From Closterium sp. NIES-65 (taxonomy: Eukaryota; Streptophyta; Zygnematophyceae; Desmidiales; Closteriaceae), in contig CANXME010000532.1 of the NCBI GenBank assembly GCA_948144175.1, positions 4,339,001-4,403,000 of the forward strand: a stretch of DNA of 64,000 nucleotides, read 5' to 3'. Shown one piece after another: positions 9,831-21,260 of this stretch. The notes beneath the pieces are model-generated. The model searched no databases, had not been told where the DNA came from, and saw nothing but the letters and a program-made list of their open reading frames with translations. Every line of letters begins with the position of its first letter. Positions within the stretch are counted from its first letter, which is position 1. The translations under genes and the position numbers were made by a program.

Positions 9831-12800
9831 CTACTGCTGCACGTCGTTGTCGCCGTCGCTCACGTCGGCCAACCGCACCTGACCGATTGCGACGGAGCAC
9901 CGGTTGAAGGCCGGATAGTGCAGCGCCTTCGTCAAGAAATCGGCCGGCTGCTCAGCGGTTGGGATGTACTGCAGCGAGAACTTCCCGCGCTTCACCATGT
10001 GCTGCACCCAGGCCTGTCGCCGCTCCATGTGCTTGAGGTTGCCCATCAACCCCATGCCCTCGGCGATCGTGATGGCCGACTTGTTGTCCACTCGCAGGAC
10101 AGTCGGCTTCCCGGCGTCCAATTGCCGGAATTCTGCGAGGAGGAAGCGAAGGCGGCGTCCCTCCTTGCCAGCTTCAGTGGCCGCCACGTACTCCGACTCG
10201 GTCGACGACAACGTCGCGCACTAAATGCGCTGGCTCGACCAGGAGACTGCAGCCCCTCCGTAGACAAACACGTAGCCACCCGTGCTCGTCATGTTCTGTT
10301 TATCACCAATGTCGTCGGCGTCCACGTAGCCGACCAGCTCCAGTGACTCAGGTCCACCGCCGAATTCCAGGGCAGTGTCGCGCGTATTGGCGAGGTAGGC
10401 GAGGCAGCGGTCGACCTCGCGCCAGTGCTGGTCGCTCCTCACCGTGAGGCCGCTCCCCAGCTTGCTGCAGGCGAAGGCGATGTCCGGCCTCGTCGTCGTC
10501 GCCGCGAACTGCAGCGAGCCGACCTTCTGCCGGTACTCCTCTTCCTGCCGCTCCTGTGCCTCCTCGTCATCGAACGTGAGCTTGGCGTAGGCATCGACCG
10601 AGACCGGCGTCTTCGGGGTGCGCCCGGTCTGCTCCTTGTCGATGAAGCGCCTACGAAGCTTGTCGGCGTAGCCCTGCTGGTGCAGCCACAGCTTCCCCGC
10701 CGACCTGTCGCGGACGATCTCCAGCCCGAGGTACTTCTGCACCGGCGAGATCTCACGCAGCTCGAAGGCGGCTTCCAGAAGCTCCTTCAGCTCCTTCAAC
10801 ATCGCGGCGCTACTACTGGCGGCAAGCAGGTCGTCGACGTAGACCAGCACCTAGCAGGCCACTCCGTCCTTTCCGTCCTTGAAATAGAGAGCCTCGTCGA
10901 CCTGGCTCTTCTTCCACCCGGCGCCGACCAGCACGTCATTGAGCGCCAAGTACCACAGCAGCGGCGACTGCTTTAGCCCGTACAGGCTCTTCAGCAGCTT
11001 GCACACCCGGCCGGTCCCGTCGTTGAAGTAGTCCGGCTGGGACATGTAGAGCACCCTGTCGAGCTTGCTCTACAAGAAGGCATTCTTCATGTCGAGCTGC
11101 ATCAGGTTGAGGTTGCGGACGGCGACGATGCTGAGGAAGATCCTCAGCGTGACGTAGCTGCCCACCGGCGCGAACGTCTCGTCGTAGTCGGCGCCATACA
11201 CCCGTGTGAAGCCCTTCACGACCAGCCTCGCCTTCTCTCGCTCGACGTTGTCGTCGATGTGGTACTTCGTCGTCAACACCCACCGGTTCTTCATGACGTT
11301 CACTCCCGGCGGACGTTCGACCAACTCCCACGTTCCCATGTTGAGGAGGCTGCGAATCTCCTCCTCCATGGCGGCCTTCACCGCCGGGCCCTTCCAACTC
11401 GCCAACGCCTCCTTCACCGTCATCGTCGAGATGTCCCAACGGTGCTCGGGGTCGGCTAGCTTGTCGGGGTCGAGCTTTGGAAACTCCTCATCCTCCTCGG
11501 CGTCGTCGTACAGCAGGTCGTCGTCATTGTCCACGTCATACACCGTGGTGAAGGCAGCGGGGACGAAGAAGTCAGGCGGCCTCCGAAGTCGGCCTGAACG
11601 CCGGGGTCCCTGCTGGACCTCCTTGGCGTCCCTTCCATCGTCGCTGTCGTCGCTGCCCTCGGCGTCCTGCTGTTCCTCAGTCGGCGTCCCAGCCGACTGT
11701 TCCACTGCGGCCGGCTTCCCAGCCGACTTCTCCCCTGTGGTCGGCTCCCCTGCCGACGGCCCGGTCGCCGACTGCTCCGTGGTCGGCTTCACGGCAGCCT
11801 GCTCCCTTGTTGGCTGCTGCTCCTTGACCTGCTCCTCGACCTGCTCCTCCCCTGTCGACGTCGACTGCAATCCCACATCGACCTGCCGCTCGTCACGTCG
11901 GCCACCGGCGATGCACTTGGTCGACGCCGAAGGCGGCGTCCCACTACTCCCCTCATCGCCGGAGGCCGACATCGTGGTCAGCCCACGCAGGTCGGCCAAG
12001 ATGGGAGGGGCAGGGGTCGGAGGGGGAGGGGTAGGGGGGCGGACGTCCTCGACGTCCTCAGTAGCAAGCTCACCAGCCTCGGCAAGCAGCGGTAGCGTCG
12101 CCGACGAGGTGTCAGAGGGCGGGGCGGACGACAAGCGGCCGGACCCCGGCCCGTGCTCCGTCTTCCACTCGGTCAGCGACATCTCCTCGTAGAACACCAC
12201 GTCCGACGTGGTGACCACTCGGTCGGTGTTGACGTCGAGGAGCTCCCAGCCCTTGCTTGCCGCCGACACGCCAAGGTGCAGGCCCCATTTGGCCTTCGGC
12301 TGCTGCTTCCCACCACGCTGCTGCTCAAGGACAAGGAACTGCGCCATGCAGCCCCACACCCGCGCCAGCGACAAGTCGGGCTTCTGCCCGGTCAGCAGCT
12401 GGGACGGCGTCGTCCCCGGCGGCAGCGCCGACCTCTCAAGGCAGTTGCGGACCCAGACGGCCTGCCTCAGAGCGAGGTGCCACCAGTGTTGCTGCACACC
12501 CATGTGCAGCAGCATTGTCCGCACCGACTCCACCACCGTCCTCATCTCCCGCTCCGCCATACCGTTCTGCTGCGGCGTGTATGGGCAGGTCAGGTCGTGG
12601 ACGATCCCCTTGCCGTTCACGAAGTCGGTGAGCTGCTTCCCGAGGAACTCTCCTCCCCGGTCTGAGCGCAGCATTAACACCGACCTCTTCGTCTGCCGCT
12701 CAGCCACTGCCAGCCACTGCACGAACGCCGGCAACGCATCTGACTTCTTGGCGACCGGCTTCACCCACACGTAGCGGGTCTTGCGGTCCTTCAGCAACAA

Positions 12801-15047
12801 GAAGTACAGGCTGCCATCCTTGGCAGCCACGCGGAATGGCCCGCACAGGTCAATGTGCACAACGGCCAGCACATCGTCGGCGTCGGAGCCTTGGTCGGGG
12901 AAGGTGTGTCGCGCCAGCTTTCCGCCGGCACACGAGACACACGGAGAGTCGGCGTCCGTCGCCGACTTGAGGTCCAGCCCAGTGGCGACCTCGTTCTTCG
13001 CTGAGCTCCGTATGGTGTCCATGCCGACATGTGCAAGCCTCGCATGCATCCGGTCCGGCGTCGACTTCGTCTTCGAGATGATCGCCCGCACAGCCACCAC
13101 CTCCGACGTGGGCGGCGTCGACCTCGTCGCGCAGGGACGCAGGTCGGTGCAGAGGACTCGCCCAGAGTACGTCGCCCGTCCGAGCACCTCCCCTGCTGCC
13201 GAGACGAGCAGCATGCCGTCGTCGTCCTCCTGCAGCTTCACGCCGTGCTCCTTCAGCTGGCCGGCCGACAGCATGTTGGCCCGCACACCCGGGACGTACA
13301 GCACGTCGGGGATGAGCACCTCCTTCCCGGCCTCTCCTTGCAGGGAGACGGTGCCACGGCCCTGAACGTCCTGCAGCGCCCCATTAAAGCCGCGCACGTG
13401 CTTAATGGAGCCACTCGGCTGCAGGTCGACGAAGGCTTCCTTCGTTCCCATCAGGTGGTGGGAACAACCGCTGTCGAGCAGGACCACCGCCGGGTTCGCC
13501 TGCACAACTGCCGCCACCGCGTGGAAGTCCTCTCCGGCCTCCGGTGCCAGAGAGATGGTCGGCTCCACGACGCCGACCAGCGAGCATGACGCCATCTTGT
13601 CGTCTCGCCCCTTGCCGCCTGCAACGGAGTCGGCGTCCTTCGCCGAAGTCGATGCCTTGGTCGACTGTTTCTCCTTGCGCGGATGATTTCCTCCACGACG
13701 AGGACGACGGCTGCCAGACCTCCCGCGGCCGCCCTTGTCGTCGTCGTCGGAGTCACTGCGGTCGGGACAATCGAAGGAGAGGTGATCGGGGCTGTGGCAG
13801 ATCCAGCACTCCCGACGTCGACCTCCTCCTCCTCGACCGCCGTCCTTGGTCGACTTCTTCTCGACCTCCTTGGTCGACTTCCAGCTACCGCTCCTGCCGC
13901 CACCAGACTGTTCGCGCTGTCCTGGTCGGCCTCCTTGCTTTGCCGGAGCGACGAAGTTGGCCTGCGCCAAGAGCTCCTGCGATCGCTCAGCCTCCTGCAT
14001 CGCCTCGTCCTGCAGGATGTACGAGGTCAGGTTGTCCTCGTTGAGCGTCGCCCTCGTGCTCGGCGCCATAGACAGCCGCTTCAGGAGGTTATAGCTACTA
14101 GACAGTCCCTGCATGACATGGGTGATGTAAGACGCCGTGGAGTACTGCGCGCCGGCCATCCTGATGGTGGCGAGGATTAGCCTGGCTCGTTTGCAGTAGT
14201 CGGTCGCACTCTCCTCGTCGCCCATACGCAGGTGTGTCAGCTGTCCCTCCAGCTGGGCGATGAACAGGTCGTCGGTGACCTGGTACGTCGACTCAATAAA
14301 GTGCCACGCCCGGTGGCCGGCGTCGAGGTACTCCCGGCACCACTTCAAGGCAATCTGCACGCCCGACGAGCAGCACCGCGAGATGACCGTGAAGGTCAAC
14401 AGCTGCACGGCGCGAAACTCCGCACGCAGGTCGGGGTGGTGCTCCTCCGGCGTCGCCACGGTCCCTCGGGCGAAGCCGATCAGCCCGGCCATCTCCAGCT
14501 GGGGCTCGATGGCTTCCTTCCAGGTGAGTATGTCGGGTCGACCGACCAGCGGAGGGGTGACCGAGATCCTGTCCGGCGTAAACTTGAAGTAGCCGTAGCT
14601 CGGTGCAATCCCACCCGCCGTCACCTGAGACGCCGACATCGTCGACAGCCCACTCCGTTGACCTCCGACGTCACCCCGCGAAGAGCCTGCAGCCGCCGAC
14701 GACTGCATCCCTTGCGCCTGAACGCCGCCGACTTCACCGGCATGTATCACACCTCTTTGCCTCGACGTGCCTACAGCATTGCTGCCGACTTGACCACCAC
14801 CGGTGTTGACGCCCACGTCGACGCCGCCTTCGTTGTTCACCGGACGAGGAGAGGCAGGTCGAGACGGGTGCTCCGTCGCCCACATGGAGCAGAGTCCAGC
14901 CTCGACGACCGGCCAGGGCAAGTCGCCGTACTCGTTGGCCTCGTGCTTCCTCCTCGCGTTCTCCAACCGTGCCTCTAGGGTGTCCACCACCCCCGCGTCA
15001 CCTACGGCTCCTACCATAGTGACTACAGCACAGTTGCCGGCCTGCAA
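9831..15047 (-). pseudogene. gag-pol region of copia B (fossil)
   Basis: Read on the minus strand: Gag from 15047 with a classical zinc knuckle CWICHSPDHLSFDC near 13800; protease core VLLDSGCSHHLMG near 13480; GAG-pre-integrase with RLAHVGMDTI and CVSCAGGK near 12910-13030; integrase with HIDLCGPF, LRSDRGGEF and YTPQQNGMAERE at about 12860-12540; a charged hinge at about 12200-11470; reverse transcriptase with KARLVVKGF and LVYVDDLLAA at about 11350-10800; and RNase H with STESEYVAATEAGKE at about 10210. The long first frame (about 1300 codons) runs from Gag well into the polymerase. About three breaks. The CCHC knuckle and sober hinge set it apart from the Gly-rich short-LTR family. Confidence 0.87.
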
Positions 15048-15617
15048 CTACGAAACAGGTAAGTGGTGTCTACGTCGACCTGACTGAAAGGTAAGTCGTG
15101 TGCCGTCCACGCTCACCGCACCATGCGGAGATAACTGCAGCAACGAGAGCTAGGCTACGGGCTAGGCACGTGTGCTCGTGTGATCTCTGCGTTCGTTAGT
15201 CCTTAGTCGTTTTCCTTGTGCACACACTACTTGCTAGTTCACGGGGAAAATTGGCAAGAGTTTCACTAGGAAAAGTTCAGAACAATTGGTACAATGAAGT
15301 TGGCATAACAAGACTACATCAGAGCAAGCATTCAGGTCGGCCAACTGCCAGCGCAGCTTGGTCGAGCGCGTTCCAGCACGACTTCGTCGACCGCGCTCCA
15401 GCAAGGCAAGGTCGACGGCGTGCCAACGTCGCAGGTTGACGGCGTGACAGCGTTGCTCACGCAAGACAGCAGTGCACCCTGCTTCGCAGTTGTGCGCAGA
15501 TGATTGGTGCGCAGAGTCTTGTCACCTGCACAGCGCACACACCACGTCAACCTCGTGCTGACGACTGCCTCTGATCCGCCACGACGACCTCGGGATACCA
15601 TCACCGAGGTCGGGCTC
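15048..15617 (-). other. 5' leader of copia B
   Basis: 570 bp between the right-hand repeat and the gag start. No reading frame of interest. The minus-strand sequence right after the repeat reads TGGCGAGCCCGACC, which begins with TGG as a primer site would, but I cannot assign the tRNA. Confidence 0.45.
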
Positions 15618-16111
15618 GCCAACTTCGCCCGTGCGACCGTCGCACTCCTCCGCAGCACTTCGTCATCCACGTAACCTGGTCGACCAGCACAGTCGTCGGC
15701 CGACCACCCACGTCGGCCACCCGAAGCTGACGTCACGAAGTTGACGCCCCGCTACTCGACGCCCAACTGCTCGGCGTCCTGAGTCGAGGTCGACGTCGGC
15801 CCCTCCTTCGTCGACCACCAGGTCCAGTCGACCACTTAACAGGTCGACCAGCAGTCTGTTAGCCGACTGCCGAAGTCGGCTTCCCCAAGTTGACGTCACC
15901 AAGTTGACGTCCTCCGCAGGTCGACACCCAAGTCGACCTCCCTGAAGTCGGCGCCACCCTGAAGTCGGCGCCCGTGCAGTGGTCCCCCGTGCAGGTCGAC
16001 CTCCTCGTCGACCAGCTCACCCACTGCTGAAGGCCGGCTGCTCCCCTCACACCCGACCACGAAGTCGGCTCCGCCCAAGTGAGGACGGGGCCAATACCCA
16101 ACTCCCGTTGA
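15618..16111 (-). repeat. 5' LTR of copia B
   Basis: Partner of 9207-9700, same length (494 bp), about eight differences. On the right it abuts the RNase H end of element C without a recognisable target duplication. Confidence 0.8.
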
Positions 16112-19100
16112 GAGGCACAAGTCCTAAAACAGTCTAGAAACGCTGATGATCACCAAGCTCAAGTGCCTTGGTTAATGTATCAGCAGTGTTAGCCCAAGTG
16201 GCCACGAAAGCAAGACGAAGCTGACCACGCTGCTACAGCTCTCGAGCAAGGAAGTAACGCAGAGCATTGTGCTTCGTCCTGTGCTCTAGTCTGTGCTCCT
16301 GACACAAGGCAATCATGGCCTTCTTGTCTACGTACAGAACTGGAGTAGAACGAGGCCGCTCTCCCAAGTCAGACAGCAGATAGGTAAGCCAGCGTAACTC
16401 CTGTGCAGCCATGGCCCCTGTGTGGATCTCAGCCTCACAACTGGAGATGAGAAGAGAAGACGAGTCGATAGACCGCCAAAAAACAGATCCAGAGCCAAGG
16501 CTGAAGGTGTAACCTTGTGACGACTGCTGCGTAGCCAAGTCGTCAACCCAAGAAGCGTCTACGTGTCCAGTGAGGACAACTGGACCCTGTCCTCCAAGCA
16601 CGAGCCCCATGCCCGATGTACTGCACAAGTAGCGCAACACCCTCTCAGCGGCCTCCCAGTGCTCTGGTCAGTATCTCCCGAGCGCAACGTAGCGTGCCAG
16701 GATTCTAAGAGGGTAGGCAAGGTCAGGTCGACGGCAGGTCATCAGGTACATGAGGCAGCCCACAAGCTCTGGATACGGGCCATTTGGCTCTACGGACTCG
16801 TCCAAAGGTGGAGCTGAGAGTGAGTGAGTGGTAGGCACAGGAGTCGATTGTGTCGAGGAGAACCGGAAGCCGAAGCGACGAAGGACCTGCTGCACCATGT
16901 GTGACTGAGTGAGGGTGATGGTGCGCTGTGCGCTGTCGCGGGTGATCTGCAAGCCAAGATAGCTGCGCTGCTCACCCAGGTCTGTGCACGTGTGTCTCTT
17001 ATGCAGATCCCACTTCACAAGGGCTAGTCCCTCAGTCTCAGCAGTGGCAAAAAACAAGTCGTCGACGTACACGAGGATGTAGAACGGCGGCAGCGAAGTG
17101 TCGGTGTGCAGAAACAGCGACGGGTCAGTAGTCGAAGGAGCAAACCCAAGAGCCGCAAGTGTCGTCCTCAGTGTGTCGTGCCACTTACGAGGCGCCTGGC
17201 GGAGACCGTAGACTGGCCGCCGGAGGCTCCACTGGGTACCTGCAGGAAATGACCCAGTGAAGCCCGGTGGGCGGCGCGGCCAGATCTCCTCGTGCATAGT
17301 GATCTGTAAGAAAGCTGTGCTGAAGTCAAGAGAGTGAAGCTCGTAGTCACGCTGAGCGGCAACGTGCAGCATTACCCGAAGTGTGGTCATCTTCGGGTTA
17401 GGGGAGAAGGTCTAAAAGAAGTCAACTCCTTATCGATGACTAAAGCCTCGAGAAACGTAACGAGCTTTGAAGACAGACGGAGAACCCAGCGGCCGCTTCA
17501 CCCTGAAAATCGACATGCCATCGACAATGTTCGCCCCAGGAGGGGGAACCGCGTCGACGTGGACTTCCAAGATGCCATCTCTGCATCCATGGCTGTCTGC
17601 CACTGAGAGGATTAGGGACCCGTAATCGCCTCTACGTAAGAGCGCGGGGTCAGGATGTCTAAAGCATCCAGGTCTCCCTCAGGTGCAAGCAGCATGGCCA
17701 CGAGATGAGGTACACCAGCTGCAAGACACTCAAACTCCTCCTGCCTGTCCACCACTAGCTCCAACACCTCCAGCACCTCCAGCAGCAGCAGGAGGACCAA
17801 CAGCTCCGGCAGCTCCAGCAGCTCCAGCACCTCTCGCAGTAGCAGCAGTACCACCACCTCCGGCAGCTCCAACTCCTCCAGCTCCAGTGCCTCCAGCGGC
17901 AGCATTTCCAGCTGCATGTCCCCCAGCTCCAACAACGCCACTCCGAAGGCGGGTGCGCCGAGAAAACCACTAGCGCAGCTGCAGTGCAGAGGGCAGCTTC
18001 CGTCCTGACGAGGCAACCATAGGACCTCTAGCAAACACAGTACCACCAGGCTCAGCACCCCCGGACTCAGCAACCCCAGGCTCCACAACCTCAGGCACAG
18101 CACCCACGGGCTCCACACACGTAGACTCAGCACCCCTAGGCTCCGTCCCCTCACGCTCAGCAACTCCAGGCTCAGCACCCCCAGGCTCCGCACGCTCAAG
18201 CTCAGCACCCCCCATGCTACACCCCTAGCAGCACCAGAGTCGACAGCGACCTCGACAGGCTCAGCCAAGGGGAGCGAGTCTATCTGAGACACACCTGAGG
18301 GAGCAGGACTCTGAGGGGGGAGGAGGTCTACTGGAGGGGGACCTGGTGCAAGGAAGAGCGGCGGGGGAGGGAGAGGGGCAGTGCGGTAGGGGAAGAGACG
18401 GTAAAAGGGAACCGACTCGTCAAACGTGACTTCCTGAGAAGGCATGACACGGCGCGAGGTGGGGTGGTAAACTACCAGCCAGGCGCGTCAGGGGGAAAGC
18501 CAAGGAAGACATAGGGAATGGCGCGGGAGGAGAGCTTGTCCGCGGTGGTATTGCGGACAATGGCACGAGATTCCTTGACGTGGAACACCGACACATCGCC
18601 AACCTCTCCCGTCCAACGCAGTGTCGGCGAGGTCTCCGGCAAGGAGACACGGGGCCAGAGGTTGAGCTGATGCGTAGCATACCGGACCGCAAACGGCCAC
18701 AGAAAATGGGGAGCAACCGCATGGATCATCGAGGTACGAGCGACCTCCATGACTAAGCCAATGCAGCGCTCAGCAACCCCATTCTACTGCGGAGAGGCCG
18801 GAAGCGTGAACGACTGGCGAATGCCCTCCCCACGACAAAAGTCCCGCAAGATGTCGGAGGCAAACTCACCACCTCTGTTAGAGTGCAGACGTAGGACAAG
18901 AAGGTCCTCGTGGAACCGCTCGCGGAGCTGGAGTCGTACAGCGCGGATCCAAGGGATCAAAACATCAGGGACCTCTTCCTTGCTGCGCAAGGGGAAGACC
19001 GTGGTGTAACGCGATTATTCATCAACAACGAGCAGAAAGTATCGCTCGCAGCCCTGTCCACGGACGCGGGCTGGGCCACACACGTCCATGTAGAGAGTCT

Positions 19101-21260
19101 GCACGGGAGCAGTCGTCGGGGGAAACGAGGAGGAGTGAGGAGCGGCGCGCTGCCGCCCCTCGACACAAAGAAGACAGGGAGGGGCAGGGGAGGGTAGGAG
19201 GGGAGGCAAAGACCAGGGAAGACCAGAGACAAGGAGACAGGAGTGCATGCCACGGAGGCGTGGCCGGGAGGGGTGACCAAGGCGATGGTGCCAAAGGAGA
19301 GTTTGGTGCGATAGGGCACGACACGAGCAGGGGGCCGCAAGCTGACCTGACGCGGACGCAGAAGCAGCTACCTGAGGAGGCTCAGTAGTCAGTGTGTACA
19401 GACTCGACCCAGGCCGACGGGTGAACGTGGCCAGGTGACGGTCCGTCCGTGTACACGTGCAGATCAACACACGCTGACCCCCAGGAGTGGTGGTACTGAC
19501 CATCGCATCCTGGAGGCAGCGGTACTTTCCAAGTTCGTAGAGAACGAGGGGAGGTGGAGACCTGAGAGAGAGCCAGACGGAACCGCAGGACACGGGAGAA
19601 CAGTGGAAGAACGGACAAGAACTGGGCCCCCTAAGGGGTCAGATAGTCTGACTGCAACAAGTGCAGGGAGTGGTGTGAATGTGGTGCTGTCGCGAAAAAA
19701 ACAGCAGGAAGCACATGTGTCAAGCGTGAAGGTGTGCAACGCCTCAGTAGGCGCAGTACCAGGGAGAGCAGACTCACTAGCACCTAGAGCAACAACCTCT
19801 ATACGTGGGTCGGGCGGCACACACAGTTAACAGTCACCCTCAGCACTAACAGACAATGCATACATGGCAGCAAGGATAGCATCAGAGTCAAGAGCAAAGA
19901 TATCAACACCCTGCCTAAGCAACTCTAGCCAGCGGGGGAGCTCAATCGCGTTGGGAAACTCTGCGCGCCAGGCGTCGTCAAGACGGGAGAAGCAGCGGTG
20001 CTGTGCTTGAAACTTCCCACATGTCTGACCATCTTAGCCACCTGTGCAAATCACATACGGGCAGCGAACACTACCCCCAGACGCCCCATGCTGAGCAAAC
20101 CACTTACGAAGCTGCTGGGGGGTAGGGGTCTCGCTCGGACGCTGCTGCTGCCTCTGGCCACCGCCAGAACCTCCCCTCTGAACAGCTCCACCCCGACCGC
20201 CACCACTGCCGCCGCCACCACTCCCACTTCCGCCACCACTGCCGCCGCCACCACTCCCACTGCCGCCACCACCGCCCCCACCAACGCCTCCACTCCCACC
20301 ACCACTCCCTCCGCCACCACCGCCTCCTACACAGCCTCCACCGCCCCCACCACCGCCTCCACCGCTGCCACCCCCACCAAACTGGCCTCCCTTGCCCCTG
20401 CCGCTGCAGAGCCTTCCACTAGGAGCAGGCGGAGCCCCGACCTCCTCAGCACGAAGGAAGTCAACAACAGCATTAGAAGCGACAGAGGGGACAAGGTGGG
20501 AGGGGGAACACTCGTCAAAGAAGGGAGTGCGAGGAGTGCCACGAGAAGTGCCTACAGCGACTATGCTGGTCTCAGCTGCAAGGAGGTGCTTCTCGAGTAG
20601 GTCGACAGTGAGGTTTGTAGGGTCATGGGCGAGAAGGAGGTCCCTGACTGGGCTAAGAGAGTCGAGGAGGCGGGTGACGATGGAGTAGAGAGTGATGTAC
20701 GTGGGGGGGGGAGGTTCTTGTCTAGAAACTTGGTTGGAAGCGCGGCGCGGTAGCGAGTGTCACTAGTGCGAAGGTGGGTGATGAGGTCGGCGACTGTGGC
20801 AAAGGCGGACAGCTCGGGGAACAGGTTGGGCAGTATAAGGCGGCCTAGAGCAGCAGTGGTAGGGGAGGAGTAACGAGCGATTACAGCATCGTACATGGCT
20901 CTAGCAATCTTGTGCTCGCCAAAGTGGGCGCGTTCCGCTAACGGCAAGTGGTTGCAAATGGCTAGGTAAGCAGCACCGTCACGGGTAAGCCACTGTGAGC
21001 GAGTCACACTGCCAGCTGTGTTGGGAGGGGCAAGAGAGGCGCCAGACGCGAGGTCAAACAAGGAAACGCCGTCTCTAGAATCGCTCAGTAGGTACAGCTG
21101 TAGGTCATCGAGCCACGCATCGAACTGGATCGGACGGCTCTCGGGATCGAACTAGAGTACGCTGAGAGTAGCCATAGCTGGGTGGCGCGAGACTAGTAGG
21201 GCGGAGCGCATGCAGGGTAGAGCGGTGTGCGGGCAGGGCAGGGCGGCGCGTGGCTAGAAA
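16112..21260 (-). mobile_element. Degraded Ty1/copia element C
   Basis: Minus-strand member of the short-LTR family, without LTRs. Parts by similarity to A/E/F: RNase H about 16115-16600, reverse transcriptase about 16720-17640 (YVDD near 17055), hinge about 17640-18470, integrase about 18540-19090, GAG-pre-integrase about 19130-19330, protease near 19710, Gly-rich Gag about 20100-20400, and Gag start (MATLSVL) at 21175. It is heavily broken (many interruptions), so it is an old copy. It begins against element B and ends at about 21260 against element D. Confidence 0.82.

Larger units (their letters stand above)
9207..16111 (-). mobile_element. Ty1/copia retrotransposon B
   Basis: Minus-strand copia element of a lineage clearly different from A. 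It is bounded by two 494-bp direct repeats (9207-9700 and 15618-16111) that differ at roughly eight positions. Between them lie a leader, a gag-pol region (15047 down to about 9831) and a polypurine tract (plus strand CACTCCCCTGCC, 9701-9712). It looks nearly whole, with about three breaks. The flanks do not show a matching 5-bp duplication and the two sides belong to different elements (A on the left, C on the right), so the locus was probably rearranged after insertion. Confidence 0.85.

Noticed and set aside
9485-9900. Minus-strand frames of 110-132 codons across the left repeat of B
   Set aside because: They run through LTR and 3' untranslated sequence, and similar frames at 15859-16120 simply reflect the duplicate LTR.
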